Below, piece by piece: positions 7,715-17,653 of a DNA stretch of 64,000 bases. Where the stretch lies: NCBI GenBank assembly GCA_018223385.1, contig JAGTTR010000010.1, forward strand, positions 1-64,000, written 5' to 3'. The notes under the pieces are model-generated. The model made no database searches. It had not been told where the DNA came from and was given only the letters and a program-made list of their open reading frames with translations. The first letter of the stretch is position 1. Every line of letters begins with the position of its first letter. This DNA is from Oscillospiraceae bacterium Marseille-Q3528 (GTDB lineage: Bacteria > Bacillota > Clostridia > Lachnospirales > Lachnospiraceae). The position numbers and the translations under genes are program-made.

Positions 7715-8298
7715 GATAGTTCTTCTCTCCGTAAATAATAATCCAGTACATTCTGGGTTGCGGGGTCAATAGGATCATTGCAGGAAGTCAGATAATCCAG
7801 TGTGTCTGACAGGATTCGGATCAGCGCCTTGTCAATTTCCGTAAAAGAAAGCCGGCGTATCTCGGGAAGCCCCGTAGCCTTGTCACGGCCAGGTTCGATG
7901 TAATCCGCAATAAAAATTATTTTATCCAGTAAAGACATGTCTGGTTTTCCTGTCGTATGGCATGCAATAGCACTTAAAATGGCCGGATCTGATACGTGAT
8001 ACTCATGCTCTGCCATCCAGGCACCAAGCTTGGCGTGAAGCAGGAACGGTGCCTTCTCTTCAAAAGGTGTTACCTCGATCCCGTTTTTTTTGCAGAGCTT
8101 CAGTTTCCTGCCATTTGGAATGCATTTGGCACAGTCATGAAGCAGTCCTGCAACCAGTGCCTTCGTCATGTCTGCTCCGTATCGCATGGCAAGACAGGCA
8201 GCAGTATCCATGACACCGATGGTATGCTCATATCTGGACTCGTCCAGTTCGTTTTTCAATTTCTCTTTTATTTTTTTCAGATCATAGGCTTCTCTCAT
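7711..8298 (-). CDS. yqeK: YqeK family HD-domain hydrolase
   Basis: 195-residue HD-superfamily metal-dependent hydrolase. The HD motif is seen in GLLHDCAK, with other His residues at ACHTTG and the C-terminal DY motif (FIADYIEPGRD). YqeK enzymes hydrolyse diadenosine tetraphosphate to ADP (established for Bacillus and related YqeK). The start at 8298 has AAGGAG upstream. The gene overlaps the nadD end by 17 nt and the rsfS start by 4 nt, the conserved order nadD-yqeK-rsfS. Confidence 0.93.
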   Translation of the reverse strand: MREAYDLKKIKEKLKNELDESRYEHTIGVMDTAACLAMRYGADMTKALVAGLLHDCAKCIPNGRKLKLCKKNGIEVTPFEEKAPFLLHAKLGAWMAEHEYHVSDPAILSAIACHTTGKPDMSLLDKIIFIADYIEPGRDKATGLPEIRRLSFTEIDKALIRILSDTLDYLTSCNDPIDPATQNVLDYYLRREELS

Positions 8299-8959
8299 TT
8301 TCCTGTACTCCTTCTTCGTATAAATGATGCTCGCAGATATATTGAAGTACACTCCCGGGAACGAGGTGCTGCCCGGCCAATGTCAGGGGATCCATTTGAC
8401 GGATCTGTGTGGAAGAAATATTGTAAAAAGGTGTCTGCAGAAAATGGATATCCGCTCCCAGCGATTGCCGCAGGATATCCGCCTGTCGCTGCAGTTCATC
8501 ACTTTTTCCCGGCCGGTGACGGACGGCTGCAAGAATAGAGGCGCAGGCGCAGATTGCCTCCGGATGGTACCAGGTGCAAAAAGTATCCAGAGAGTCAGCT
8601 CCCATAATAAAATACAGATGGGTATCCGGCAGCATTTTTTTCAGTGCCTTTATCGTATCGCATGTATAGCTGATGCCTTTTTTCTCCAGTTCATAATCAC
8701 AGATCCGAAAATATGGATAAGGCTCCAGTGCCAGGGACAGCATCTGCCGCCGGTGCATGGCACTGACTACCTGCATGCCCTGTTTGAAGGGCTGGATCCA
8801 GGCAGGGACAAACCAGACCTGATCCAGATCAAACTGAACTCTGGCAGCCTCGGCGATCTGGAGATGTCCGCAATGCACCGGATTATAACTGCCGCCGAAC
8901 ACGCCGATACGCTGCAATCCACACAGGGATGCGGTTGTTTTTTTCTCTGTCTGTTCCAT
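8282..8959 (-). CDS. nadD: nicotinate-nucleotide adenylyltransferase
   Basis: 225-residue nucleotidyltransferase that joins ATP and nicotinate mononucleotide to give deamido-NAD in NAD synthesis. The N-terminal GVFGGSYNPVHCGHL contains the nucleotide-binding HxGH motif, and the C-terminal ISSTQIR motif is present. The start at 8959 is preceded by AAGGAGG; longer in-frame versions have no site. Slightly longer than many family members because of about 23 residues before the Rossmann strand. Confidence 0.96.
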   Translation of the reverse strand: MEQTEKKTTASLCGLQRIGVFGGSYNPVHCGHLQIAEAARVQFDLDQVWFVPAWIQPFKQGMQVVSAMHRRQMLSLALEPYPYFRICDYELEKKGISYTCDTIKALKKMLPDTHLYFIMGADSLDTFCTWYHPEAICACASILAAVRHRPGKSDELQRQADILRQSLGADIHFLQTPFYNISSTQIRQMDPLTLAGQHLVPGSVLQYICEHHLYEEGVQENERSL

Positions 8960-8999
8960 GGTGGGAAATCCTCCTTCCACGCAGGAAACGGTACAACGA

Positions 9000-9290
9000 T
9001 CAGGGGAGAACGATTTTCTTTTTTTCGTCTTTCCCTTCCCGGTACAGTACAATTTTCTTGCCGATAACCTGTACAACCTGTGCATGGGTGCGCTCGGCCA
9101 CCATCTGGGCCAGTTCCCTGGGATCATCCACGCAGTTGTTCAGCACACTGATCTTGATCAGCTCCCGGGCTGCCAGTGCCTCGGAAATCGCCAGAGTGTT
9201 TTCCGGCGTCAGGCTGGATTTCCCAATCTGAAAGATAGGTTCCATGGTCATTGCAAGCCCTTTTAAATAAGCTCTTTGTTTGCTTGTCAT
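9000..9290 (-). CDS. yhbY: YhbY-type CRM-domain RNA-binding protein
   Basis: 96 residues forming a single CRM domain (MTSKQRAYLKGLA start, central GKSSLTPE loop, VVQVIGKKIVLYR near the end). YhbY associates with pre-50S ribosomal particles in bacteria. It lies 12 nt after obgE in the same direction, matching the conserved obgE-yhbY-nadD order. Confidence 0.93.
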   Translation of the reverse strand: MTSKQRAYLKGLAMTMEPIFQIGKSSLTPENTLAISEALAARELIKISVLNNCVDDPRELAQMVAERTHAQVVQVIGKKIVLYREGKDEKKKIVLP

Positions 9291-9302
9291 ATATTTATCC
9301 TC

Positions 9303-10616
<1,314 letters not shown>

Positions 10617-10651
10617 CTATCTATAAAAAGAATCGTATTTTAAGGTAAAAA

Positions 10652-10680
10652 AGGCTTCAAACCATATTGATTTGAAGCCT
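10652..10680 (-). terminator. terminator between rpmA and obgE
   Basis: 10-bp perfect stem AGGCTTCAAA/TTTGAAGCCT with a 9-nt loop, followed on the minus strand by TTTTTT. It would end or reduce transcription from rplU-prp-rpmA before obgE. Confidence 0.85.
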
Positions 10681-10710
10681 CACGTACAGTCTTACCTGAC
10701 AGTTATGTGC

Positions 10711-10995
10711 TTATTCAGCTACCGGGTAGATAGAAACCTGTTTCTTATCTCTGCCTTTTCTCTCGAATTTTACAACACCGTCAACCAGTGCGAATAAAGT
10801 ATCATCTCCGCCGCGTCCAACGTTCACGCCAGGATGGATCTTTGTTCCACGCTGTCTGTAAAGGATATTGCCTGCTTTTACAAACTGTCCGTCTGCTCTC
10901 TTCGCTCCCAGTCTCTTGGACTCGGAATCTCTGCCGTTCTTAGTAGAACCAACTCCCTTTTTGTGAGCGAAAAACTGAAGGTTCATATTTAACAT
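10711..10995 (-). CDS. rpmA: 50S ribosomal protein bL27
   Basis: 94 residues. The start at 10995 ([14 protein letters not shown]) is chosen because AGGAGG lies 9 nt upstream. The N-terminus carries the extra LQFF segment before AHKKG, which in Firmicutes is removed by the Prp protease to expose the mature L27 end at the peptidyl transferase centre. prp is the gene immediately upstream (5 nt). Confidence 0.98.
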   Translation of the reverse strand: MLNMNLQFFAHKKGVGSTKNGRDSESKRLGAKRADGQFVKAGNILYRQRGTKIHPGVNVGRGGDDTLFALVDGVVKFERKGRDKKQVSIYPVAE

Positions 10996-10999
10996 CGTT

Positions 11000-11329
11000 C
11001 TACACCTCCTTGAATAGAAGTCGAATATAATCACTGTGTTCCTGCTGGATTGCCTCCAGCCCCATAATACATGCCTGCATCAGCAATGTGGCATCATGTC
11101 CCGCCTGCCGGCAGAACTTGAATTCGATCAATCCCTGTGCCTCATCTGTCTGAACAACGATCGGATCATCCGTCAGCTGCTCGATGGCATTCACAAGATT
11201 CACTACCAATGCGGATACCCCGGCGCAGACGATGTCTTTGCCGTACTGTTCATATCCTGCATGTCCAAGAATCCGAAGACCCTTGAAGGACTGATCCGCA
11301 GTCCGTCTGTAAACTGTTGCCCGAATCAT
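11000..11329 (-). CDS. prp: ribosomal-processing cysteine protease Prp (YsxB)
   Basis: 109-residue cysteine protease that cleaves the N-terminal extension of L27 (established in Staphylococcus aureus). The catalytic pair is visible in [16 protein letters not shown]: His23 and Cys35. It lies between rplU (13 nt) and rpmA (4 nt) in the standard order, so enzyme and substrate are made from one message. Confidence 0.95.
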   Translation of the reverse strand: MIRATVYRRTADQSFKGLRILGHAGYEQYGKDIVCAGVSALVVNLVNAIEQLTDDPIVVQTDEAQGLIEFKFCRQAGHDATLLMQACIMGLEAIQQEHSDYIRLLFKEV

Positions 11330-11342
11330 GACCTGTGTACAA

Positions 11343-11648
11343 TTAAGCGTTGATCTTTTCGATCTTCACCTGTGTGTACTGCTGTCTGTGACCGTTCTTC
11401 TTGTGATATCCAGATTTTCTCTTGTACTTGTAAACGATAACTTTCTTTGCCTTACCGTTTGCAACGACTGATGCGGTAACGGTTGCGTTTGCTACGTCAG
11501 CGCCGACTTTCAGTCCGTCATTGCTTACTGCAAGAACCTGGTCAAAGGTGTATGTCTCGCCAGCCTCTGCACCGAGCTTCTCAACTTTAATGATATCGCC
11601 TTCCGCTACTTTGTACTGTTTACCACCTGTTGCAATAATTGCGTACAT
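11343..11648 (-). CDS. rplU: 50S ribosomal protein bL21
   Basis: 101-residue L21, start [14 protein letters not shown] with AGGAGG upstream. The C-terminal [14 protein letters not shown] segment is the conserved rRNA-binding region. First gene of rplU-prp-rpmA. A strong promoter and structured leader precede it. Confidence 0.98.
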   Translation of the reverse strand: MYAIIATGGKQYKVAEGDIIKVEKLGAEAGETYTFDQVLAVSNDGLKVGADVANATVTASVVANGKAKKVIVYKYKRKSGYHKKNGHRQQYTQVKIEKINA

Positions 11649-11759
11649 ATGGCACCTCCTATAATCATTACTCGCCAATTTCGGTGGGCTTTGTGGGCCT
11701 CTTAAAACCTCGTTGTGCGGCATCCGTTATATATTAGCATCCGTTTGTCGAATTGTCAA
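11649..11759 (-). promoter_or_regulatory. rplU promoter and probable L21 leader
   Basis: On the minus strand TTGACA (11754-11759), 17-nt spacer, TAATAT (11731-11736). The transcript then has about 75 nt of GC-rich leader before the ribosome binding site, containing CCGCACAACGAGG and GAGGCCCACAAAGCCCACCG. Position and size fit the autoregulatory L21 leader RNA known from low-GC Gram-positives. I could not run a covariance search. Confidence 0.6.
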
Positions 11760-11770
11760 CTCTTTTTTTG

Positions 11771-11790
11771 CGAATGGCGCGTCTGAACTG
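11771..11790 (+). repeat. dispersed 20-nt repeat, copy A
   Basis: CGAATGGCGCGTCTGAACTG, 18/20 identical to 39162-39181. It lies 11 nt after the RNase G stop codon, between that gene and the rplU promoter. Confidence 0.6.
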
Positions 11791-11800
11791 TCATAGGCTG

Positions 11801-13003
11801 TCATGCATTCGTTTTCCGGAGTTGCTCCACCAGTGGCCGTGCCTCTTTCTTTCTCGTCAGCTCCGCCAGCCCCAGCTTTGTGAAATCCACGAAATCAGCC
11901 TTAACGGGATCCTCCCGCAGGCAGGCGCGTAAAGCCTCCGCCACCTGGGCCGTATGTTCGCGTTTCTTCATATCGATAAAATCTATGAGGATCATGCCGG
12001 AAATGTTGCGCAGCCGCAGTTGTCGGGCCGCTTCCTTTGCTGCTTCCAGATTAATTTTCAGGAAAGCCTCCTCCGGCTTTTTTTTGCCGTCGTATTTGCC
12101 GGTGTTCACATCGATGACCGTCAGTGCCTCCGTAGGCTGAATGACCAGATAGCCGCCGGACTTTAACCACACCCGCTCTCTGAGGGATTCTCCGAGAACG
12201 GAGGAAAAAGAATACAGCTTGGGAAGCGGCAGCTGCGGATCGTCATAACGGCGCAGCGTGATCTGGCTGTCCAGACCGTTCTGTATCAGAAAAGCCTGGA
12301 TTTCTTCATATACCGAAGGTACATCGGTGACGATCTCCGTCAGGCGGGAAAGACCGGCGCCCTGGATGCTTTTGAGGAGCGGCCCGGCCGGACGGTACAG
12401 GCAGGAAAAACAGGTACGGCTGCCTGCGATCTTTCGGATCTTCTCATAGGATGCTGCCAGTGCCACTGCTTCCTGGCGGATCACGTCCTCAGATGCCTGC
12501 TGGGCATTGGTGCGGATGATAAAGCCATAGGAATCGGTGACCAGATCTGCCAGCTGCTCCTTCAGCGTCTCTTTTCTGGCGGGAGAAAGCTTGCCGGACA
12601 GACCAAGCATGCGTTTTCCAGAGGTCAGTACCACATACGTGCCGGTCAGAGACAGGTTGCCGGTACCGCCCGGAAGCTTGGTCTTCAGCGCTTCCTTCGA
12701 AATCTGGACGATCACCTCATCCCCGGCACAGGGCTTTTTCCTGGCGGCAGCCACCGGATCGGGGAAACTCTCTGCAGGGAGCTCCGAGAGCGGCACATAG
12801 CACAGCTGACCGTCTGCGATCTCCACGAAGGCAGCCGCCAGATTGGATGCGATATTTTTGATTTTTCCGATGTAGATCCGGCCAAGCAGGGAAGTTTCTT
12901 CCTCATCCTGCACCGTAATCTGATCTGCCTTTTGTTCCTGTATGCGCATGGCAATGATCTTTCCTGGATATTCCGGCATACGGGAAGCAATCCACTGGCT
13001 CAT
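11801..13003 (-). CDS. rng: ribonuclease G/E family endonuclease, short form
   Basis: 400 residues. An N-terminal S1 RNA-binding domain (LLGRIYIGKIKNI onward) is followed by the RNase H-like and DNase I-like catalytic parts, with metal-binding aspartates in VIDVNTGKYDGK and ILIDFIDMKK. It processes rRNA and mRNA in the cytoplasm. The protein ends just after the conserved ELTRKK motif, so the zinc-link CPxC motif that follows in E. coli RNase G/E is absent. It clusters with rplU as in many Clostridia. Confidence 0.93.
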   Translation of the reverse strand: MSQWIASRMPEYPGKIIAMRIQEQKADQITVQDEEETSLLGRIYIGKIKNIASNLAAAFVEIADGQLCYVPLSELPAESFPDPVAAARKKPCAGDEVIVQISKEALKTKLPGGTGNLSLTGTYVVLTSGKRMLGLSGKLSPARKETLKEQLADLVTDSYGFIIRTNAQQASEDVIRQEAVALAASYEKIRKIAGSRTCFSCLYRPAGPLLKSIQGAGLSRLTEIVTDVPSVYEEIQAFLIQNGLDSQITLRRYDDPQLPLPKLYSFSSVLGESLRERVWLKSGGYLVIQPTEALTVIDVNTGKYDGKKKPEEAFLKINLEAAKEAARQLRLRNISGMILIDFIDMKKREHTAQVAEALRACLREDPVKADFVDFTKLGLAELTRKKEARPLVEQLRKTNA

Positions 13004-13031
13004 AGCTTTTCCTCCAACTGCTTACTTATTT

Positions 13032-13742
13032 TTATAAAATATCTGTCCCGTAGTCTTCCAGGGAACGGAAACGGGGCGGCAGGTTCTCGTCAGTCTCATC
13101 GTTGGCCAGCAGATCCAGCCGGTGCAGCTGCAGTGCATAAGGGGACAGTTCTTTTCCCTGACTTTTGAAAAAAGCGTCCATCAGGAATTCCGGCTTGATA
13201 TTCTCCACGCTTCCTGCCGTCAGTCGTAGTATGATCTTGCCATCTTGCTCTGACAGTCGGTGTATATGTGGCCGCAGATCGATTTCTCTGCTGCCCTTCT
13301 TTGTCTCTTTCTCATAGAGAATGGCAGGATTGCCGCAAAACGCCAGAAAATCCTGCTGCCAGTCTCCCTCCGGCCGGTATTCCTCCCGGAAATCCACAAC
13401 ATAATCCGCTGCTGCCACACTGGCCATGGCATTGGTGCTCTTCTCCGGCAGCTGCCGGTAGCTGAGAATCTCGATGCCTTCCGCCATCTGGGCATTCAGA
13501 CGGCGGATGCTTTCCACAGAGGAATCGGTCTGCCCCACCGCAATGTCCATATACTCGCCTTCGCTGGTAATGCCAAGCCCCAGCGGAGAAGCGAAGGACA
13601 TGATCTGATGCGGGCTGTACCCTTCTGAATAAAGAATATCAATATCCGCCCGACGGATGGCCTTCTGGAAATAGCGCATCACATCCAGGTGGCCGATAAA
13701 TTTTAAAAATCCATATTTGGAAAAACGTACTCTAATGTTCAA
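13032..13742 (-). CDS. DUF2344 / TIGR03936-type protein, radical SAM partner
   Basis: 236 residues with the family start IRVRFSKYGFLKFIGHLDVMRYFQKAIRRADI and the SEGYSPHQ motif. The start is TTG at 13742, 8 nt after GGGAGG. It overlaps the end of the radical SAM gene by 11 nt. In other bacteria this domain is separate from or fused to the TIGR03960 radical SAM protein, so the two likely act together, probably in RNA or ribosome modification; the reaction is unknown. Confidence 0.88.
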   Translation of the reverse strand: MNIRVRFSKYGFLKFIGHLDVMRYFQKAIRRADIDILYSEGYSPHQIMSFASPLGLGITSEGEYMDIAVGQTDSSVESIRRLNAQMAEGIEILSYRQLPEKSTNAMASVAAADYVVDFREEYRPEGDWQQDFLAFCGNPAILYEKETKKGSREIDLRPHIHRLSEQDGKIILRLTAGSVENIKPEFLMDAFFKSQGKELSPYALQLHRLDLLANDETDENLPPRFRSLEDYGTDIL

Positions 13743-15594
13743 CGCATACACCTCCCTGATAGGATGCAATGCCGCAGCCGGAGCAGGCTTCCCGGCAGTT
13801 GGGGGTTACTTCTCCCCGCTGTGCCCTCTCCCACTCCCGTTTCAGGAAGTTCTTGGAAACGCCGCAGGAAATGAAATCCCAGGGGAAGATCTCGTCTAGG
13901 CTTCGCTCTCTGGATGTATAGAAATCCATAGACAGTTCACATTCATCAAAAGCTTCAATCCACCGGTCATAATGGAAATACTCCGACCAGGAATCGAATA
14001 TGCAGCCCTTCTCATAGGCTCGCAGCAATACCCGGGACAGCCGTCTGTCCCCTCTGGCAAAGACGCCCTCCAGAATACTCAGATCAGAGTCATGCCAGTT
14101 GTAGCGGATGCTCTTGCGGTTCAACTCTTCCTTCATGGTCTGGTTGACGAGACGGGCTTTTCCCAGAAACTCGGATGCGGTGTTCATCCGCGCCCACTGG
14201 AACGGTGTAAACGGCTTGGGCACAAAAAAGGAAGTGCTGGCCGTGATCTGACATTTGCCATGGCGCTCTGCCTTGGGGATCAGATCGTAGTAAAGTCTTG
14301 CCACCCGGTCGCACAGATGCATGATCTCGCAGATATCCTCTTCTGTTTCCCCCGGCAGGCCCAGCATAAAGTAAAACTTCACCTTATTCCAGCCACCTAA
14401 GAACGCCTGGGTAGCACCATCCATGATATCGTCCTCGGTCAGTCCCTTGTTGATGACGTTCCGCATGCGCTGGGAACCGGCCTCCGGTGCGAAGGTCAGA
14501 CTGCTCTTCTTGATATCCTGCACCTTCCCCATCACATCCAGGGAGAAGGCGTCGATCCGCAGGGAGGGCAGGCTGATGTTCAGTCCCTTCTGGTTGAATT
14601 TTTCCAGCAGGAAGGTGATCAGCTCTTCCAGATCTTTGTAGTCACTGGAGCTCAGGGAGCTTAGAGAAATCTCGTCGTAACCGGTATTCTTCATCATCTC
14701 GTAAGCCAGCCGCTTCAATTCGCTGACGTCCTTCTGGCGTGTGGGACGATAGATCATCCCGGCCTGACAGAACCGGCAGCCACGGATACAGCCCCGCATG
14801 ATCTCCAGCACCACCCGATCCTGGGTGGCTTTCAGGTAAGGGACAATGGGCCGTTCCGGGTAAGGCGCATCGGCAAAATCCATGACCATCTCTTTTTTTA
14901 CCGTGGGAGGCACGTCCTCTGCCAGTGTGCGAAGCGCGGCGATGGTGCCATCCTCATGATACTCCGGCTCATACAGGGACGGCACGTAAATGCCCGGAAT
15001 ATGACAGGCCGCGTGGAGAAATTCCTCCCGGGAAGCGCCTTTTTGCCGCATTTCCTTGTACAGCTCCAGCAACGGGCCGTACTGTGTCTCGCCCTCGCCG
15101 ATGTAAAACAGGTCAAAAAAATCCGCCAGCGGTTCCGGGTTGTAGCTGCAGGGGCCGCCGCCGATGACAATGGGGTGTGCCCATGTCCGCTCCTTTGCCA
15201 GAAGCGGGATCTGGCTCAGATCCAGGATCTGTAAAATATTTGTATAACACATTTCGTACTGCAGGGTAATGCCGAGAAAGTCAAAATCTTTCACCGGGTC
15301 CTGGGATTCCAGGGCAAACAGCGGGATATGGTTGTCCCGCAGAAGTCTGTCCATGTCCGGCCAGGGAGAATATACCCGCTCACACCAGGTATCCTCCCGC
15401 CGGTTGAACATATCATAGAGGATCTGGATGCCCAGATGGGACATGCCGATCTCATACAGATCAGGAAAACACATACAGAAACGGACGTCCACAGCGTCCT
15501 TATCTTTCATGACTGAATTGATCTCCCCGCCAATATAGCGGGATGCTTTATCTGCTTTTAACAAGAGCTCGTCGCTCAGGGCTAATTTTCTCAT
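13732..15594 (-). CDS. TIGR03960-family radical SAM protein
   Basis: 620 residues. An N-terminal B12-binding-like domain (DLYEIGMSHLGIQILYDMFN) precedes a radical SAM core with CIRGCRFC at the [4Fe-4S] site. The C-terminus has an extra Cys cluster (REACSGCGIASYQGGVC). AAAGGA lies before the start at 15594; two upstream in-frame starts are weaker. First gene of the cluster running to rsfS. The substrate is not established for the family. Confidence 0.9.
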   Translation of the reverse strand: MRKLALSDELLLKADKASRYIGGEINSVMKDKDAVDVRFCMCFPDLYEIGMSHLGIQILYDMFNRREDTWCERVYSPWPDMDRLLRDNHIPLFALESQDPVKDFDFLGITLQYEMCYTNILQILDLSQIPLLAKERTWAHPIVIGGGPCSYNPEPLADFFDLFYIGEGETQYGPLLELYKEMRQKGASREEFLHAACHIPGIYVPSLYEPEYHEDGTIAALRTLAEDVPPTVKKEMVMDFADAPYPERPIVPYLKATQDRVVLEIMRGCIRGCRFCQAGMIYRPTRQKDVSELKRLAYEMMKNTGYDEISLSSLSSSDYKDLEELITFLLEKFNQKGLNISLPSLRIDAFSLDVMGKVQDIKKSSLTFAPEAGSQRMRNVINKGLTEDDIMDGATQAFLGGWNKVKFYFMLGLPGETEEDICEIMHLCDRVARLYYDLIPKAERHGKCQITASTSFFVPKPFTPFQWARMNTASEFLGKARLVNQTMKEELNRKSIRYNWHDSDLSILEGVFARGDRRLSRVLLRAYEKGCIFDSWSEYFHYDRWIEAFDECELSMDFYTSRERSLDEIFPWDFISCGVSKNFLKREWERAQRGEVTPNCREACSGCGIASYQGGVCVEH

Positions 15595-15688
15595 GAAATT
15601 CCTTTCGATCATGCCTGTAACAGGGTATTTTTCATTACATAACATTTCTATTATAATACAGATCGATACAGAAGTTCAAGCACTCGTT

Positions 15689-15892
15689 TTACCGGTCACG
15701 CAGCATACCCGGACGCTCCCGTTTTCGCAGCAGTGCCAGCAAGATGACCGACACGTACAGCATGATCCGCAGTGGGACAATATGTTCGAAAAAAGCCATA
15801 TAGGGGTTATACCAGTCCAGTATGGCAGTGATGATACAGGCAAAACAGCAGATAGCGCTGACATGCAGCAATATTTTTCTCAGAAAGTCCAT
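15689..15892 (-). CDS. small two-helix membrane protein
   Basis: 67 residues with two hydrophobic segments (about 5-27 and 35-56) and a basic tail (LLRKRERPG). A clean AAAGGAGG precedes the ATG, which supports real translation. Family not recognised. It sits between the radical SAM cluster and the PAP2 gene, on the same strand as both. Confidence 0.7.
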   Translation of the reverse strand: MDFLRKILLHVSAICCFACIITAILDWYNPYMAFFEHIVPLRIMLYVSVILLALLRKRERPGMLRDR

Positions 15893-15927
15893 GGAAATTC
15901 CTCCTTTGGTGTACAGCCAGAATCTGT

Positions 15928-16059
15928 TTAACGGGTCTGATCCATGATAAAAATACCATCCGGGATCTCATGCTCCGGCTTGTAGATATCCATGGTGCCA
16001 TCCCAGTTTAGCACACACATTTCCGCATCCGAGGCGTTGTTCCGGTAAATGACGCCGTC
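15928..16059 (-). pseudogene. in-frame coding-like extension after the PAP2 stop
   Basis: 43 sense codons continue in the same frame directly after the TGA of the PAP2 gene, reading DGVIYRNNASDAEMC and ending FIMDQTR before TAA. Residue composition looks like real soluble protein rather than random translation. There is no start codon with a ribosome binding site. It is probably the end of a lost gene. Low confidence. Confidence 0.35.
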
Positions 16060-16632
16060 TCATCTTCTGCCCTCTTTTCCGTCAGGTCTTTCTGGGGCAC
16101 ACATGCGGGCAAGCGCCGGGGAGCATTTCAGCAGCTTTGCCGCGATCCGGCTGCCTACCCATCCGGCAAAGAGACCGACGAGCACCCCGCCCAGGATATC
16201 CGACGGGTAATGGACGTACAGATACAGCCTGGAAAAAGCAATGAGCATTCCCAGCACCAGGGCGGGCTTCCACAGGCGGCGTGCGCCTGCCAGGTACAGG
16301 GCTGCCACTGCGGCAAAGGAGGCTGCCGTATGCCCGGAGGGGAAGGAATAATCCGTGGGCCGGGAAACGAGCAGCGATACCGCCGTGTTGACGTCACAGG
16401 GGCGGATCCGGTGAAACAGATGTTTTAACAGCCCATTGCACAAAAGGACATCCACCACCAGGGCTGCCGCCAGGATATCGTCGGTTTTCCGCGTTTTGCG
16501 CCGTAAGAGCAGGACGGCTGCCAGAAGGATCCAGATCATGCCGACATTTCCCAGGCGGGTGATCCAGACGAACAGCACATCCGTAACCGGATTATGAAGC
16601 GCTTGTATCCAGTCCAGTATTTTTAATTCCAT
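16060..16632 (-). CDS. PAP2-family membrane phosphatase
   Basis: 190 residues, about five membrane helices. The full lipid-phosphate phosphatase signature is present: KHLFHRIRP (KX6RP), PSGH, and SRLYLYVHYPSD (SRX5HX3D). Such enzymes dephosphorylate undecaprenyl diphosphate or phosphatidylglycerol phosphate on the outer face of the membrane. The gene overlaps the DUF368 gene end by 41 nt, and AAAGGA precedes the ATG. Undecaprenyl-PP phosphatase is the likeliest role given the DUF368 neighbour (inference). Confidence 0.9.
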   Translation of the reverse strand: MELKILDWIQALHNPVTDVLFVWITRLGNVGMIWILLAAVLLLRRKTRKTDDILAAALVVDVLLCNGLLKHLFHRIRPCDVNTAVSLLVSRPTDYSFPSGHTAASFAAVAALYLAGARRLWKPALVLGMLIAFSRLYLYVHYPSDILGGVLVGLFAGWVGSRIAAKLLKCSPALARMCAPERPDGKEGRR

Positions 16633-17089
16633 GAGTATTTTCCTTTCTCTTCTCTTTCTTGTCCCGGATCAGCTGCAGGGAAAGTAGTCCCTTGATGGCT
16701 GTGATCACCGGCAGATACGCGCCCAGGATCAGTAACAGGGTGGAATCGGAGATGCCCGGCAGGAACATAGCCGAAATGGCGATCATACCGGTGAAAAACA
16801 ACCGGATCGCCAGTGGCAGGGAAAAGGTTCCCAGATCAACGGCTGCCGTCGGCGACTGGCTGTTGAGCCAGGTGATACCTACCACCAGAAGGATCCCGAT
16901 CAGTCCAAAGGGCAGTCCTTTTCGCATCTGCCGGAATGCCGGGCGCTCATCTGTCAGGATCAGCGGAATGGAACCGGCGATAAAGCCGATGAACAGGGAG
17001 CTGACCACATAAATGTGGCTCTCAAAAAGGGAGGAAAGAATGAGCACTGCCAGCGCCATACAGAATCCATGAAATCCTTTTTTTAGCAT
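16592..17089 (-). pseudogene. DUF368 (PopT-like) membrane protein with internal and C-terminal losses
   Basis: 165 residues against about 270-300 for the family, whose members are implicated in undecaprenyl-phosphate translocation. The family start GFCMALA is followed at once by VLILSSLFESHIYVVSSLF, which normally comes some 50 residues later, so the first PGVSGGT repeat is missing in frame. The second repeat reads PGISDST (111-117), Gly changed to Asp. After residue 140 the sequence departs into a charged tail (RDKKEKRKEN) and about 100 C-terminal residues are absent. AGGAGG still precedes the ATG, so it may be translated, but function is unlikely. Confidence 0.75.
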
Positions 17090-17168
17090 AACAAAAAACC
17101 TCCTGTCTGTTGATAAAAATATGGTAGGATTTTTCGTTAAACAAACAGAAGGGAAATTTCATAACAAT

Positions 17169-17480
17169 TTATAAACGGTCTTTAAATACTTTTGAAAAAT
17201 CGGTATCCTCCTGAATGATCCGGCAAATGGCGCTGCTGTCGTAATCTCCCAGATATCGACCTTCTCTTTCCAAAAAACAAAAGCCTGCAAACAGTAAAAT
17301 GGCCAGAAAAAATCGAAGCATCACAGAAGAACGAAAGGTGCCTCGGGACATGCTGTCCGGCCCCCGGCGGACAGAAAATCGATAACGGTTCTGGTCAAGG
17401 CTTTCATTCACCGTGCGCCGGTTTTCTTCGGCGGCCAGGCGGATCTGCTGGATCGGGGTGGGATATCGGGGATCTTCCAT
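17169..17480 (-). CDS. hypothetical single-pass membrane protein
   Basis: 103 residues: polar basic N-terminal half, one membrane helix (about 53-70, SSVMLRFFLAILLFAGFCF), and a short outer tail ending FSKVFKDRL. GAGGAAGG lies about 11 nt before the ATG. Family not recognised. Isolated between the DUF368 remnant and the binding-protein gene. Confidence 0.6.
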   Translation of the reverse strand: MEDPRYPTPIQQIRLAAEENRRTVNESLDQNRYRFSVRRGPDSMSRGTFRSSVMLRFFLAILLFAGFCFLEREGRYLGDYDSSAICRIIQEDTDFSKVFKDRL

Positions 17481-17540
17481 CAGGCGGACACCTTCCTCTC
17501 TTCTTTTTCTGTTTTAAGACCTGTTTTCTTGCAAAAGTAA

Positions 17541-17577
17541 AGAAGAGTTTACATAATTATCTTATGTAAACTCTTCT
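17541..17577. terminator. perfect 16-bp hairpin
   Basis: Stem 17541-17556 with 17562-17577 (AGAAGAGTTTACATAA and its complement) and a 5-nt loop. The minus-strand side has only a weak T run (TTTACTTTT). Probably the terminator of the binding-protein gene. Confidence 0.65.
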
Positions 17578-17653
17578 AGGATAGCATCAAGCATGCGCTT
17601 GTTGGTGATGTAATACTACCATATGTATCTGTCTTTCTTTTCAGAACCGCTCA

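Noticed and set aside
16060..16062. TGA recoding (read-through) of the PAP2 gene
   Set aside because: No recoding element visible and PAP2 is already full length; a gene remnant is simpler.
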